Source of the DNA: Luteibacter mycovicinus
Lineage (GTDB): Bacteria > Pseudomonadota > Gammaproteobacteria > Xanthomonadales > Rhodanobacteraceae
Reading direction: 5' to 3'
Length of the DNA: 64,000 nucleotides
NCBI RefSeq assembly: GCF_000745235.1
Contig: NZ_JQNL01000001.1
Coordinates: forward strand, 3,962,001-4,026,000
Positions within the stretch are counted from its first letter, which is position 1, and every line of letters begins with the position of its first letter. Below the pieces are notes generated by a model. It searched no databases and was not told the DNA's origin. It saw only the letters and a list, made by a program, of their open reading frames with translations. Below, piece by piece: positions 35,361-43,941 of this stretch. Made by a program: the position numbers and the translations under genes.

Positions 35361-36689
35361 TCAGGCGGCCGCCTGTGGGTTGTGGTGCTGGCTGCCGTAT
35401 CGCGTAAACAGCTGCAGCAGCACACCGGCGAGCGCGCATCCGGCCATCACGAAGAAGCAGACGATGTACCCGCTGAGGTTCTTCCAGCCGCCGCCCATGG
35501 AGATGAGTCCGCCCATCAGTACCGGTGCGATACCGCCACCGATGAACATTGCCGTGGTGATGATGCCGTTGGCCGTCGACGTGGCACGCGGCTCGGCGGA
35601 GTCGGAAGCCACCGCGTAGTAGATCGGCCATACCGCGTTGGCCACAAGGCCGAACAGCAACTGCGTCGTGATCAGCATCGCCATGTTCTGGGCGAAGTAG
35701 AACGCCGCTACCGACGCGGCCATCCACGCGCCGCAGATCACCAGCGTGATTTTCCGGCCGATGATGTCCGACAGGCTGGGCCAGATCAGCTGACCGAGAA
35801 TGCCGGTGATGGTGAAGACCACGCTCATGCCCGCGGACTCCGCCAGCGACAGGCCGGAGATGTTGTACAGGTACGCCGGCAGCACCACGTTCACGCCCAT
35901 GTAGACCACCTGCGTGAGCATCGTGTTGCCCGCGGTGAGCGCGATGTTGCGGTTGGTCAGCGTGGCGACAAAGGTCTTCCAGGTTTCGCCCTTGGCGACC
36001 TTCACGCCATCACCCAGATCCGGGGGCGTCATACCCTTCTCGGCGATATCGGCGTACAGCGTGTCGACGCGTGCGGCGGTCGAATAGCGAGCCCAGAAGA
36101 TCATCAGCGGAATGGCGACGATCAGGGCGAGGAAGAACACATAGCGCCAGTGACCCTCGCCGAAGGTGCTGATGACGAAGCTGGCGATCAGGCCGCTGAG
36201 CATCGCCCCGACGGGGTAGCCCGTGTGATGCGCACCCAGCGCGAAGCCACGGCGCTGCACCGGCCACCATTCGGCGGTGTTGCTGACGCCGACCGGTTCA
36301 CCCCAGCCCGCGCCGAGGTTCACACCGACGCGCAGCGCGACGAACGACCAGAGCTTGCCGGTCAGTGCCTGGAAACCCGAAAGGAACGAGATGAAGGTGT
36401 AACCGAGGACCAGCGGCACCTGAAAGCGTGCACGCTTCCAGCCGGCGCCATAGCGGTCGCTCATGATCGAGCCGGGGATATCCAGCAGCGCCAGAGCCAG
36501 CATGACCACCGTGACCACGGTGCCCCACTGATCGGGGCTGAGGTTGAATTCCTTGGAGATGGTAGGGCCGAGTCGAAGGATGATTTCCCGGTCATAGGCA
36601 TTCAGGACCCAGATCAACCAACAGACCAGCAGGGAGACCCACGAGAAGCGATGGATATTCTTCAACGGTGCTTCGGTTTTTTTGAACAT
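35361..36689 (-). CDS. MFS transporter
   Basis: 442 residues with about 12 helices. LICWLIWVLNAYDREIILRLG-like start (LLVCWLIWVLNAYDREII), LGAGWGEPVGVSNTAEWWPVQRRGFALGAHHTGYPVGAML and a long central loop are visible. The WGEP/TAEWW segment fits the sugar-acid/aromatic-acid MFS carriers. Having two carriers in one operon suggests uptake of two related compounds, for example lactone and acid forms, or import and export; this is inference. Confidence 0.88.
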   Translation of the reverse strand: MFKKTEAPLKNIHRFSWVSLLVCWLIWVLNAYDREIILRLGPTISKEFNLSPDQWGTVVTVVMLALALLDIPGSIMSDRYGAGWKRARFQVPLVLGYTFISFLSGFQALTGKLWSFVALRVGVNLGAGWGEPVGVSNTAEWWPVQRRGFALGAHHTGYPVGAMLSGLIASFVISTFGEGHWRYVFFLALIVAIPLMIFWARYSTAARVDTLYADIAEKGMTPPDLGDGVKVAKGETWKTFVATLTNRNIALTAGNTMLTQVVYMGVNVVLPAYLYNISGLSLAESAGMSVVFTITGILGQLIWPSLSDIIGRKITLVICGAWMAASVAAFYFAQNMAMLITTQLLFGLVANAVWPIYYAVASDSAEPRATSTANGIITTAMFIGGGIAPVLMGGLISMGGGWKNLSGYIVCFFVMAGCALAGVLLQLFTRYGSQHHNPQAAA

Positions 36690-36763
36690 GACACTCCCCC
36701 CCGGCGCGTCACGGCACCGTTAGTGAGATGGATCGGATCCTGTGGAAATCCCGTGCGCGAGGC

Positions 36764-37642
36764 TCAGGAGGCGAAGCGGCGCTCCGGCACGCCTCGTATA
36801 CCCAGACCGGTGATGGCGAACAGCGAACCGCGCTGCTGGCCGTCGCCGGGGAACCTCGGCAAGGGCGGCTTGCCCATCGAGGTGACGTACAGGACGTCCA
36901 TGTCCGGGCCACCGAACGCCACGCTGGTGACCTTGCGCACCGGCATCTCGATCACGCGGTCCACCTCGCCATCGGGCGTGTAGCGAATCAGCTTGCTGTC
37001 GTAGACCAGCGCCTGCCAGACGCAGCCTTCGGCGTCCACCGTGGCACCGTCCGCGGCGCCGCCGCCCGACGTATCGACCCGGGCGAACGTGCGACGGTTG
37101 CTTACCTTGCCGCTGGCGTTGTCGTAGTCGTATGCCCAGATCTCGCCTGTCCACGTATCGGCGAAGTAGAAGGTCTTGCCGTCCGGGCTCCAGCACGGAC
37201 CGTTCGAACAGATGATGTCTTCCTCCAGCACGTGCAGCGAAAGATCGGGGTCGAGACGAAACAGTTTTCCCGAGCCCTTTTCTTCCTGCATGTCCATGGA
37301 GCCGACCAGAAAGCGCCCGTGGCGATCGACCTTGCCGTCATTAAGCCGGTTGGTGGTCATGCCCGGCTCGGGATCGACGATGAGTTGCAGGTCGCCGTTG
37401 CCCAGATCGAGGTCGTGGATGCCGTTCTCCATGGCGACCAGCGCATGGTCGCCATGTTTGCGCAGCGCCATGGAACCGATCTTCTGGCCGACTTCCCAGC
37501 CGCGTAATTCGCTGCCTTCCGCGGTGCAACGCAGGATACGGCCGTCCATGCTGTCCACCCAGTACAGCCGCTGCTGCTCGACGTCCCACTGCGGGCCTTC
37601 GCCCAGGGTGGTCTTGATGTCGACGAGTACTTCGATCTTCAC
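36764..37642 (-). CDS. SMP-30/gluconolactonase-family lactonase
   Basis: 292 residues, six-bladed beta-propeller of the SMP-30/LRE-like type. Metal ligands: Glu in TLGEGPQW near residue 15, Asn in TTNRLNDGKVD, Asn in CSNGPCWSPDG and Asp in GATVDAEG. It opens sugar lactones to aldonic acids. Placed before BKACE and SDR genes of the same operon, a deoxyribonolactone or similar lactone is the expected substrate. Confidence 0.9.
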   Translation of the reverse strand: MKIEVLVDIKTTLGEGPQWDVEQQRLYWVDSMDGRILRCTAEGSELRGWEVGQKIGSMALRKHGDHALVAMENGIHDLDLGNGDLQLIVDPEPGMTTNRLNDGKVDRHGRFLVGSMDMQEEKGSGKLFRLDPDLSLHVLEEDIICSNGPCWSPDGKTFYFADTWTGEIWAYDYDNASGKVSNRRTFARVDTSGGGAADGATVDAEGCVWQALVYDSKLIRYTPDGEVDRVIEMPVRKVTSVAFGGPDMDVLYVTSMGKPPLPRFPGDGQQRGSLFAITGLGIRGVPERRFAS

Positions 37643-37659
37643 GACGCTCTCCCGGATGC

Positions 37660-38592
37660 TTAGAAATCGACCTGGTTGCGGCCCTTGAGCTGCAGGATCT
37701 CGCGGGCTTCGTCAGGTGTCGCCACGCGGTGGCCCAGTGCTTCGATCACGGTGCGGATGCGGCGGACCTGGTGAGCGTTGCTCGCGGCGAGCTGGCCGGG
37801 GCCGTCCCACAGCGAGTCTTCGAGGCCGACGCGTGCGTTGGATCCGATCGCCAGGCCCATCGTCGCCAGCGGAATCTGGTTGCGCCCGGCGCCGAGGATC
37901 GACCAGACATAGTCCTTGCCGAGCAGACGATCTGCCGTACGGCGCATATGCATCAGGTCCTCCGGATCGCCACCGATACCGCCGCGCAGACCGAACACCG
38001 ACTGCAGGAACACAGGAGTCTTGAGCAAACCACGCTGCACGAAGTGCTGCGCCGCGTAGATGTGGCCGATGTCGTAGCACTCGACCTCGAAGCGCGTGCC
38101 GTTCTTCGTGCAGCTTTCGAGAATGTAGGTGATGTCACGAAACGTGTTGCGGAAGATGCGGTCGTCGCTCTCTTCGAGGTACGGGCGTTCCCAGTCGTAT
38201 TTGAAATCCTGGAAGCGTTGCAGCATTTCGTACAGACCGAAGTTCATCGAGCCCATGTTGAGCGATGCCAGTTCGGGCTTCAGCAACAGGGTGGGCTGCA
38301 GGCGCTCTTCCACGCCCATGTTGGGCGCGCCACCGGTGGTGATATTGATCACCACGTCGCTCTGCTTCTTGATCTGCGGGAGGAACTGGCGGAACAGGTT
38401 CACGTCCTGGCTGGGCTGGCCGTTTTCCGGATTGCGCGCGTGCAGGTGGACGATGGCGGCACCTGCTTCTGCCGCGCCGAGCGCCGCATCACGGATTTCA
38501 TCGGGCGTGACCGGCAGATGGGGCGACATCGATGGCGTGTGGATCGCACCGGTGACGGCGCAGGTGATGATGACGGGCTTGGCCTTGGTCAT
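37660..38592 (-). CDS. Beta-keto acid cleavage enzyme (BKACE)
   Basis: 310 residues of the BKACE (formerly DUF849) family, a zinc TIM barrel. VIITCAVTGAIHTPSMSPHLPVTP at the start, zinc ligands HLHAR and FEVECYDIGH, and GGAPNMGVEERLQP are present. The family condenses a beta-keto acid with acetyl-CoA, giving acetoacetate and a new acyl-CoA. It is 17 bases from the lactonase gene downstream and 35 bases after the SDR gene. With the CoA-transferase and glycerate kinase, 2-deoxy-3-ketoribonate is the best-fitting substrate. Confidence 0.92.
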   Translation of the reverse strand: MTKAKPVIITCAVTGAIHTPSMSPHLPVTPDEIRDAALGAAEAGAAIVHLHARNPENGQPSQDVNLFRQFLPQIKKQSDVVINITTGGAPNMGVEERLQPTLLLKPELASLNMGSMNFGLYEMLQRFQDFKYDWERPYLEESDDRIFRNTFRDITYILESCTKNGTRFEVECYDIGHIYAAQHFVQRGLLKTPVFLQSVFGLRGGIGGDPEDLMHMRRTADRLLGKDYVWSILGAGRNQIPLATMGLAIGSNARVGLEDSLWDGPGQLAASNAHQVRRIRTVIEALGHRVATPDEAREILQLKGRNQVDF

Positions 38593-38627
38593 GGGGAGAC
38601 TCCGGAACGAAAAGGGAGGAAGGGGGC

Positions 38628-39416
38628 TCAGAGGTATTCGACGTTGCCGTCGACGCTGATGGCCTGGCCGGTCACGTTGCGCGCGGCGGGCGAGCAGAGG
38701 AACAGCGCCATGGCGGCTACGTCCTCCGCAGTGACCATGCGGCCCAGCGAGATCTTCTTCAGGTATTCCTTTTCCATTTCCGGATAGGGCAGGCCCAGCT
38801 GGGTGGCGCGATCGCGGATCACGCCTTCCATGCGGGGCCCTTCGACGATGCCCGGCAGCAGGGCATTCACGCGGATATCGTCAGGGCCGAGTTCAGACGC
38901 CAGCGATTTCATGAGACCGATCACGGCCCACTTGGTCGCCGCATAGGGTGTGCGCCACGCATATCCGAGACGCCCGGCCACCGACGACATGCACAGCAGC
39001 TGCGCCCGGTCGGACTGCTTGAGCAGCGGCACGGCGTGGTGGGCAAAGCGGTACTGCGCATTGAGGTTGATATCGACGGTGGCCTTCCACGCGTCAGGCG
39101 AGATAGCGTCGATGCCGCCGGTGGGTCCTGCGATACCCGCGTTGTTGATCAGGACGTCGAGACCGCCGAAGCGCTCTTCCTGCACACGGAAGACATTCGC
39201 TACCTGGTTGGCATCGGAGACATCGGCCAGCGTGGCGAGCGCATGGGGACGCGCCGCGTTGAAGGCGTCGACGGCCTTGGCGCTGACGTCGCACACGTGC
39301 ACGGTGGCGCCCGCTTCGATATAGGCATCCGCCAACACCGCACCGATGCCGGACGCGCCGCCCGAGATCAGCACACGCAAGCCAGGCTGGGGCACCATCC
39401 GATCGAGAATCGTCAT
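38628..39416 (-). CDS. SDR dehydrogenase (candidate sugar-acid 3-dehydrogenase)
   Basis: 262 residues: cofactor motif ISGGASGIGAVLA near residue 16, NNAGIAGPTGG, catalytic Ser (CMSSVAGRLGY) and YAATK, then ALLPGIVEGPRMEG. NAD+-dependent oxidation of a secondary alcohol is expected. As first enzyme gene after the regulator (ATGA overlap) it would generate the beta-keto acid that BKACE cleaves, for example from 2-deoxyribonate. The substrate is inference. Confidence 0.9.
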   Translation of the reverse strand: MTILDRMVPQPGLRVLISGGASGIGAVLADAYIEAGATVHVCDVSAKAVDAFNAARPHALATLADVSDANQVANVFRVQEERFGGLDVLINNAGIAGPTGGIDAISPDAWKATVDINLNAQYRFAHHAVPLLKQSDRAQLLCMSSVAGRLGYAWRTPYAATKWAVIGLMKSLASELGPDDIRVNALLPGIVEGPRMEGVIRDRATQLGLPYPEMEKEYLKKISLGRMVTAEDVAAMALFLCSPAARNVTGQAISVDGNVEYL

Positions 39417-40138
39417 GCTTTGGTTCCTTTCTTCTTTTGTGTGGGGGCGCGACCGCTGCTGTCGGCCAGCAAATGCGTGAGGGAGTCGGCGGCCTGCATG
39501 ATGTCGTCGGCGACGGCGGCCCTCGCGGCGGGGCCATCACGATCCACCAGTGCCTCGACGATGCGGCGATGCGCCTCCATCGAGCGGCGCAGATGCGCCT
39601 TGTCCGGCGCGACGAGCCCGAAGCACGGGCCCATGTGCAGCCAGAACGTCTCGACGGCGGCGATCACCAGTTCGGTGCGGGCGACGGCATAGATGCGGCG
39701 GTGGAAGGCGAAGTTGGCCCAGAGGTAATCCGGAACGTTCACGCTCGTGACGGCGGCCTGCATCTGCTTGTAGATCGCGCGGATCTCGGCGAGATCGTTC
39801 TTGTCGATGAGAGCCGCGGCTTTCTCCGCCAACAAGCCTTCGAGGGCGACGCGGGCATCGCGGATTTCACGAAGGCGGGCGACGGTCATCACCGGAACGC
39901 GGATGCGCGCGGTCTGCGTCACTTCAAACGCGCGCTCCGCGTGCAACCGATGCAACGCTTCGCGCACCGGCATCGGGCTGGAGCCCAGCGCCTCGGCCAG
40001 ACCTCGGATCGTCAGCGGCTGGCCGGGCTCGAACCGGCCGCTCATCAGAGCGTCCCGCAACTGCCGATACACCTGGTCCACGAGAGTGGAGCGGGTGACT
40101 TCGGTCAGCGAGGGGAGGGCTTTGGCATCGACGCTCAT
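39413..40138 (-). CDS. GntR-family regulator, FCD (FadR-like) subgroup
   Basis: 241 residues: winged helix (VYRQLRDALMSGRFEPGQPLTIRGLAEALGSSPMPVREALHRL, about 25-70) and an FCD helical effector domain with metal-site residues (ARVALEGLLAEKAA; NFAFHRRIY; HRRIVEALVDRD). It is first in the ten-gene operon and likely its repressor, induced by a sugar acid or its lactone. A TGTGATCACA palindrome lies 28 bases upstream of its start. Confidence 0.92.
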   Translation of the reverse strand: MSVDAKALPSLTEVTRSTLVDQVYRQLRDALMSGRFEPGQPLTIRGLAEALGSSPMPVREALHRLHAERAFEVTQTARIRVPVMTVARLREIRDARVALEGLLAEKAAALIDKNDLAEIRAIYKQMQAAVTSVNVPDYLWANFAFHRRIYAVARTELVIAAVETFWLHMGPCFGLVAPDKAHLRRSMEAHRRIVEALVDRDGPAARAAVADDIMQAADSLTHLLADSSGRAPTQKKKGTKA

Positions 40139-40160
40139 CGTGAGACCTTATTTGCGACCT

Positions 40161-40179
40161 TTGATATGTGATCACAAAA
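40161..40179. promoter_or_regulatory. GntR/FCD operator palindrome
   Basis: TGTGATCACA (40167-40176) is a perfect 10-bp palindrome within TTTGATATGTGATCACAAAAA, 28 bases upstream of the GntR start. FCD-type GntR proteins bind short palindromes of the TNGTNNNACNA kind at their own promoters. Position and symmetry support operator function. Confidence 0.65.
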
Positions 40180-40559
40180 ATGGCGGCGTCGAAAAGCTGC
40201 AGCGCAACATGCGCGTTTTCGGTACCACGGAGGTTTGGCGCTACGTAACCCGGCGAAGGGTCGAGCAGTCTGGCCTGGATCGATTCGGTAACGTTGGCGG
40301 GTGGTCCCGGCGATGGAGCCAGCGCATCACCACGGAAGGCGGCGGGCTGCGCTTCTGCTCAGAGACGGCGCAGGGCCGCTGCACCTTGGCAGCGCGCTCA
40401 CTTAAGGACGGGTTGCTGAGGCACGGAGGGAGATCTCCTGTCGGGATTGATGTCGTTCGCCTACATCCAGGTGAGGGTCGATACAGCGATCATTTCCCGG
40501 GCACAACACCAACCTTTCGGTACGTGCGCCACCAGCCAACCTTCTTCCCAGGGTCTCAC
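40180..40559. other. Gene-free stretch upstream of the exported pair
   Basis: About 380 bases between the GntR operator and the next plus-strand gene. Frames are open in places, but no start site, homology or codon pattern supports a gene, and no stable repeat was noticed. It presumably holds the promoter of the exported pair that follows. Confidence 0.4.
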
Positions 40560-41075
40560 ATGAAAATGATTATTCTTGCTGGAGCATTCGCTCTGGCACT
40601 GAGCTTCGATGCGTGCGCGTCGAGTTATCAACTACAGAACGAAGCAGCCTCTTCTGAAGAGGTCCTCGACGCGATAAGTGCTCCTATTCGGACCCGGGCG
40701 CAATTGGACGCTTATCTGGCCGTCACGCCAAATTCCCCCATTCATCGGCTTGGAGAGGCGAAGATGAAGACATTTCTCGCATCGCTGATGTTCTCTCCGC
40801 GAGGACTGGGTTCGTATTCGAGCGTAGAGCTTGAGGGTATGCATTCTTCGGAGGTCTACAGCATCCTGGCGCTCTTTGGATTGCAGACGACGACACGAGC
40901 CGTTCGGACGCGTCGCGCAACAACCGAGGATGACAATCGAGTCGAGCGTCGTTTGAGGCGGTCACTTCCACCTACCCGTGGGGGCGCAGCGTGCCTCGTA
41001 CACAAGGGCGGTAGCAGCCATGTTTGCGAGCGGCTCGAAGGTGCGGTCTGCTCGTATCTTTGTCGGACTCACTAG
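40560..41075 (+). CDS. Exported protein of unknown function
   Basis: 171 residues with a signal peptide (KMIILAGAFALALSFDACAS; a lipobox-like DACA is weak). The mature part is helical, then basic (RTRRATTEDDNRVERRLRRS), and ends with a Cys cluster (AACLV, HVCERLEGAVCSYLC) able to form two disulfides. No family recognised. Its base composition is visibly less GC-rich than neighbours, hinting at acquisition. It directly abuts an exported thioredoxin-like gene, so the pair may act together. Confidence 0.7.
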   Translation: MKMIILAGAFALALSFDACASSYQLQNEAASSEEVLDAISAPIRTRAQLDAYLAVTPNSPIHRLGEAKMKTFLASLMFSPRGLGSYSSVELEGMHSSEVYSILALFGLQTTTRAVRTRRATTEDDNRVERRLRRSLPPTRGGAACLVHKGGSSHVCERLEGAVCSYLCRTH

Positions 41076-42017
41076 GTGAAAAACCGTCCTGATTCGCGAA
41101 CATGTCGGAGCGGCGCCCTTTGGGTTCTTTCGTTTCTGGCATTTTACGCGTCGCCCGTACTCAGCGGCGTGCGTCATTCGGGCGATGTGCTGTGGGCCGA
41201 GGTTTCATCGATCCGTCTCTCGGCGATTACTCCCAAAGAGAAGTCGTTGGCACTGAAGCGGCTCTATAAAAGGTCGCTGGCGGAGTGGATTGCCAGCCTG
41301 GAAGTACAGCAGGAAGCGGATCTTCGCATGCTCTTCCGCATGCTGAAGACCTCGAGTTTCTTCGCGCAAGCGGGAGACTACGACGCGAGAAGTTTGTATC
41401 TGCATGGCATGCGCGACGTACTGAAAGAGCTTCGGCGGCGAAACATTGCAGCCGAAAGTGAAGTCCAGGCGTACTACGAAGCTCTGATTACGGCCAGGGA
41501 TTTTGTCGCATCGGCCCAGCTGAGACAGGCATACCCCGAGGATGATTTCTACGACTATCGCCATTTTGAAGTCACTACGGCGCCAGGGCCGGGCCATCCG
41601 ATGGGATATGTCGAGCATGACGGCGGCCTGAGTCTGGTGGAGCCGACCACACCGGCAAAGGGCACGTACGTGGTCGTCGTCATTGGGTGTCACTTCGCCG
41701 AGGATGCGGCCTCGAAAGTGCTACGCGATGCCGAGCTGGCCGGGATGTTCAACAAATCCAACGTTACCTGGCTGATCAGTGGCGCGGAACTGGACCGCGA
41801 GGTTCTGACCGAGTGGAACCGACGGTTTCCGATGTTCCCGGCGATGATCGCTTTTGATAACGCGGCCTGGAAGGGCGTCGACTTCACTGCCTCGCCTACG
41901 TTCAATGTCTTCCGTGACGGGAAGGTCGTGGAATCGATCTCAGGGCTTGATTCTGCTGAGAATGTTGAACGTCTTCGGCGAATACTGGCCTCACATGACG
42001 AAGAGGCGGAAAAATAA
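41076..42017 (+). CDS. Exported protein with thioredoxin-like C-terminal domain
   Basis: 313 residues, GTG start immediately after the previous stop. N-terminal membrane/signal segment (ALWVLSFLAFYASPVLSG), a helical middle (about 40-180), and a C-terminal thioredoxin-like fold. In that fold VVVIGCHFAEDAAS stands where CxxC would be (only one Cys), and FTASPTFNVFRDGKVV gives the cis-Pro loop and edge strand. A classical dithiol oxidoreductase is therefore unlikely. It may process or bind the Cys-rich partner encoded just upstream. Function not known. Confidence 0.7.
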   Translation: MKNRPDSRTCRSGALWVLSFLAFYASPVLSGVRHSGDVLWAEVSSIRLSAITPKEKSLALKRLYKRSLAEWIASLEVQQEADLRMLFRMLKTSSFFAQAGDYDARSLYLHGMRDVLKELRRRNIAAESEVQAYYEALITARDFVASAQLRQAYPEDDFYDYRHFEVTTAPGPGHPMGYVEHDGGLSLVEPTTPAKGTYVVVVIGCHFAEDAASKVLRDAELAGMFNKSNVTWLISGAELDREVLTEWNRRFPMFPAMIAFDNAAWKGVDFTASPTFNVFRDGKVVESISGLDSAENVERLRRILASHDEEAEK

Positions 42018-42023
42018 AAAAAG

Positions 42024-42045
42024 AGCCCCGGATCGCTCCGGGGCT
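42024..42045. terminator. Bidirectional rho-independent terminator
   Basis: Perfect 9-bp stem AGCCCCGGA-TCGC-TCCGGGGCT with an A7 run on its left and TTT on its right, between convergent genes. It serves the exported pair on the plus strand and the GH2 operon on the minus strand. Confidence 0.92.
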
Positions 42046-42072
42046 TTGGGAAAAAGGAACAACTGTTGAAAC

Positions 42073-43941
42073 TCAGAGGGACGGGCTACCCGCCTCGATG
42101 GTCGCCTCATTGATCGCGCGGACTTCGGCTTCGTCGACCTTTTCGATTTTCCGGTCGTACGTATACAAGCCGTTGTGCTCGCCTTCGACATCCGTAATCT
42201 GCGTGTAGACCGAACCGGAGACTCCGATACCGGGGCCCTTGTCACGAAGCACAGCAGTGTTTGCCACATAGCCGGCGTTCAATGCGGCGTTGTCCTTCAC
42301 CTCGCCGTACGGATTGATCGGTGTGTTCGGCCACACGTGACCCGGTACGCCGAGCGTCAAGCCGCCATGCTCGCCATCCATGGATGCACGGGTCGCATCT
42401 GGCGCCGGCAGGCCGGGACCCTGATAATCATGGATGTCGTAAACGTCACCCGCATGCGGGTCGCCCTTGGTGTCGCAGCAATTTGCGCCGCTGCGCGCAT
42501 TGACCAGGCGCGAAGGATCGAGCTGCTTGATCTGCGTCGCGAGTTCACCAGCGGCGGGGATGCTCCACTGGCCCCAGCCTTCGTTGAACGGGATCCAGCC
42601 GATGATCGAGGTCTCACCCTTCAGCTGTTCGACGATGGCGGTGACATCGGTCTTGAAGCCGGCCTTGGCGGCATCGCTCAGCTTTTCATTGTGGCCGTTG
42701 GGCAGGGCGGGCATGTCCTGCCACACCATCAGGCCGATGTGATCGGCCCAGTAGTACCAGCGCGCCGGCTCGACCTTGATGTGCTTGCGGATGGCGTTGA
42801 AGCCGAGGTCCTTCGTCTTCTGGATGTCGAACTTCAGTGCCGCGTCGGTCGGAGCGGTATGGATGCCGTCGGGCCAGTAGCCCTGGTCGAGCGTGGCGAG
42901 CAGGAAGGTCGGTTTACCGTTCAAGACGATCCGGTTGAGCCCGCCGACCTTTGCGAGGCCGATGGTGCGCAGGCCCGCGTAGCTGGTGACATCGTCGTGC
43001 TGGTCGCCCTTGGCGAGCGTCGCCTTGAACGTGTACAGGAACGGGTCCTTCGGGCTCCATAGGCGCGGATGGGCGATCCCCAGATGAAGCGGAGCATTGG
43101 CGGGTCCGGTCGCTTCGCCGACGGGCTTGCCGTCTGCGTAGGCCGTGACATGCAGGGTGGCATCGGTCGTGTCACCCTGAAGCTTCGGGGTCACCGTAAA
43201 GGCGTCCAGGCTGGGGGCCGGGGTGAAGGTCAGCTGTGCGAGGCTGGTCGCACCGACGGGTTCGATCCACACGGACTGCCAGATGCCCGAGGCCGGGGTA
43301 TAGAAAATGCCTTCGGGCTTGAGGCGCTGCTTGCCGACCATTACGTCTTCGCCGTCGACGGGCGCGTGTACCGTGACGACGATTTCCTGAGGGCCTTTGG
43401 CCTTCAGCGCCGAGGTGATGTCCGCAGCGAACGAGGTATAGCCGCCCGTGTGCTTCGCGACCTGCGTGCCGTTGACATAGACGACGGCGTCCTGCGCGAC
43501 CGCTCCGAAGTTCAGCATGACGTGTTGACCATGGGCGGTGAAGTCGGCGGGGACATCGACCGTGCGGCGGTATGTCATGAAGTCGGCATGTTTCTGCACG
43601 CCCGAGAGCACGGACTCGACCGGGTAGGGCACGAGCACCTTGTCCTTCAGTGCCTGGCCGAAGGTCGGCTTCGTCTCGGTGTCGCTCGCCGCGTACTGCC
43701 AAAGCCCGTTGAGACTCAGCCACTGCGGGTGTTCCAGCGAGGGGCGCGCGAGCTGCGGGCGCGGGTATTCCGGCAGCGCGTTGGTGGGCGACACCTTGCC
43801 CGTCCAGGGCGTGGCCAGCGGAGCGGCTTTACCGCTCCAGGTCGAGGCCTTGTCCGTGGATGCCGCCATGGCGACCGGAGCGAAGGCGGCAGCCATCCCA
43901 ATGGCGAGGCAGGCGTGCCGCAGGTGGGTCGTACGCATCAT
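42073..43941 (-). CDS. Secreted GH2-family glycosidase
   Basis: 622 residues with signal peptide (to ...APVAMAAS). Sugar-binding jelly roll (EHPQWLSLNGLWQYA), immunoglobulin-like domain and a TIM barrel follow. The acid/base is in IPFNEGWGQW and the likely nucleophile in DGEHGGLTLG, both typical of GH2 beta-galactosidase/mannosidase/glucuronidase-type enzymes. The first ATG (43941) overlaps the GH92 gene's TGA (ATGATG). Exact linkage specificity cannot be told; with GH92 in the same operon, trimming of N-glycan-like structures is reasonable. Confidence 0.88.
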   Translation of the reverse strand: MMRTTHLRHACLAIGMAAAFAPVAMAASTDKASTWSGKAAPLATPWTGKVSPTNALPEYPRPQLARPSLEHPQWLSLNGLWQYAASDTETKPTFGQALKDKVLVPYPVESVLSGVQKHADFMTYRRTVDVPADFTAHGQHVMLNFGAVAQDAVVYVNGTQVAKHTGGYTSFAADITSALKAKGPQEIVVTVHAPVDGEDVMVGKQRLKPEGIFYTPASGIWQSVWIEPVGATSLAQLTFTPAPSLDAFTVTPKLQGDTTDATLHVTAYADGKPVGEATGPANAPLHLGIAHPRLWSPKDPFLYTFKATLAKGDQHDDVTSYAGLRTIGLAKVGGLNRIVLNGKPTFLLATLDQGYWPDGIHTAPTDAALKFDIQKTKDLGFNAIRKHIKVEPARWYYWADHIGLMVWQDMPALPNGHNEKLSDAAKAGFKTDVTAIVEQLKGETSIIGWIPFNEGWGQWSIPAAGELATQIKQLDPSRLVNARSGANCCDTKGDPHAGDVYDIHDYQGPGLPAPDATRASMDGEHGGLTLGVPGHVWPNTPINPYGEVKDNAALNAGYVANTAVLRDKGPGIGVSGSVYTQITDVEGEHNGLYTYDRKIEKVDEAEVRAINEATIEAGSPSL

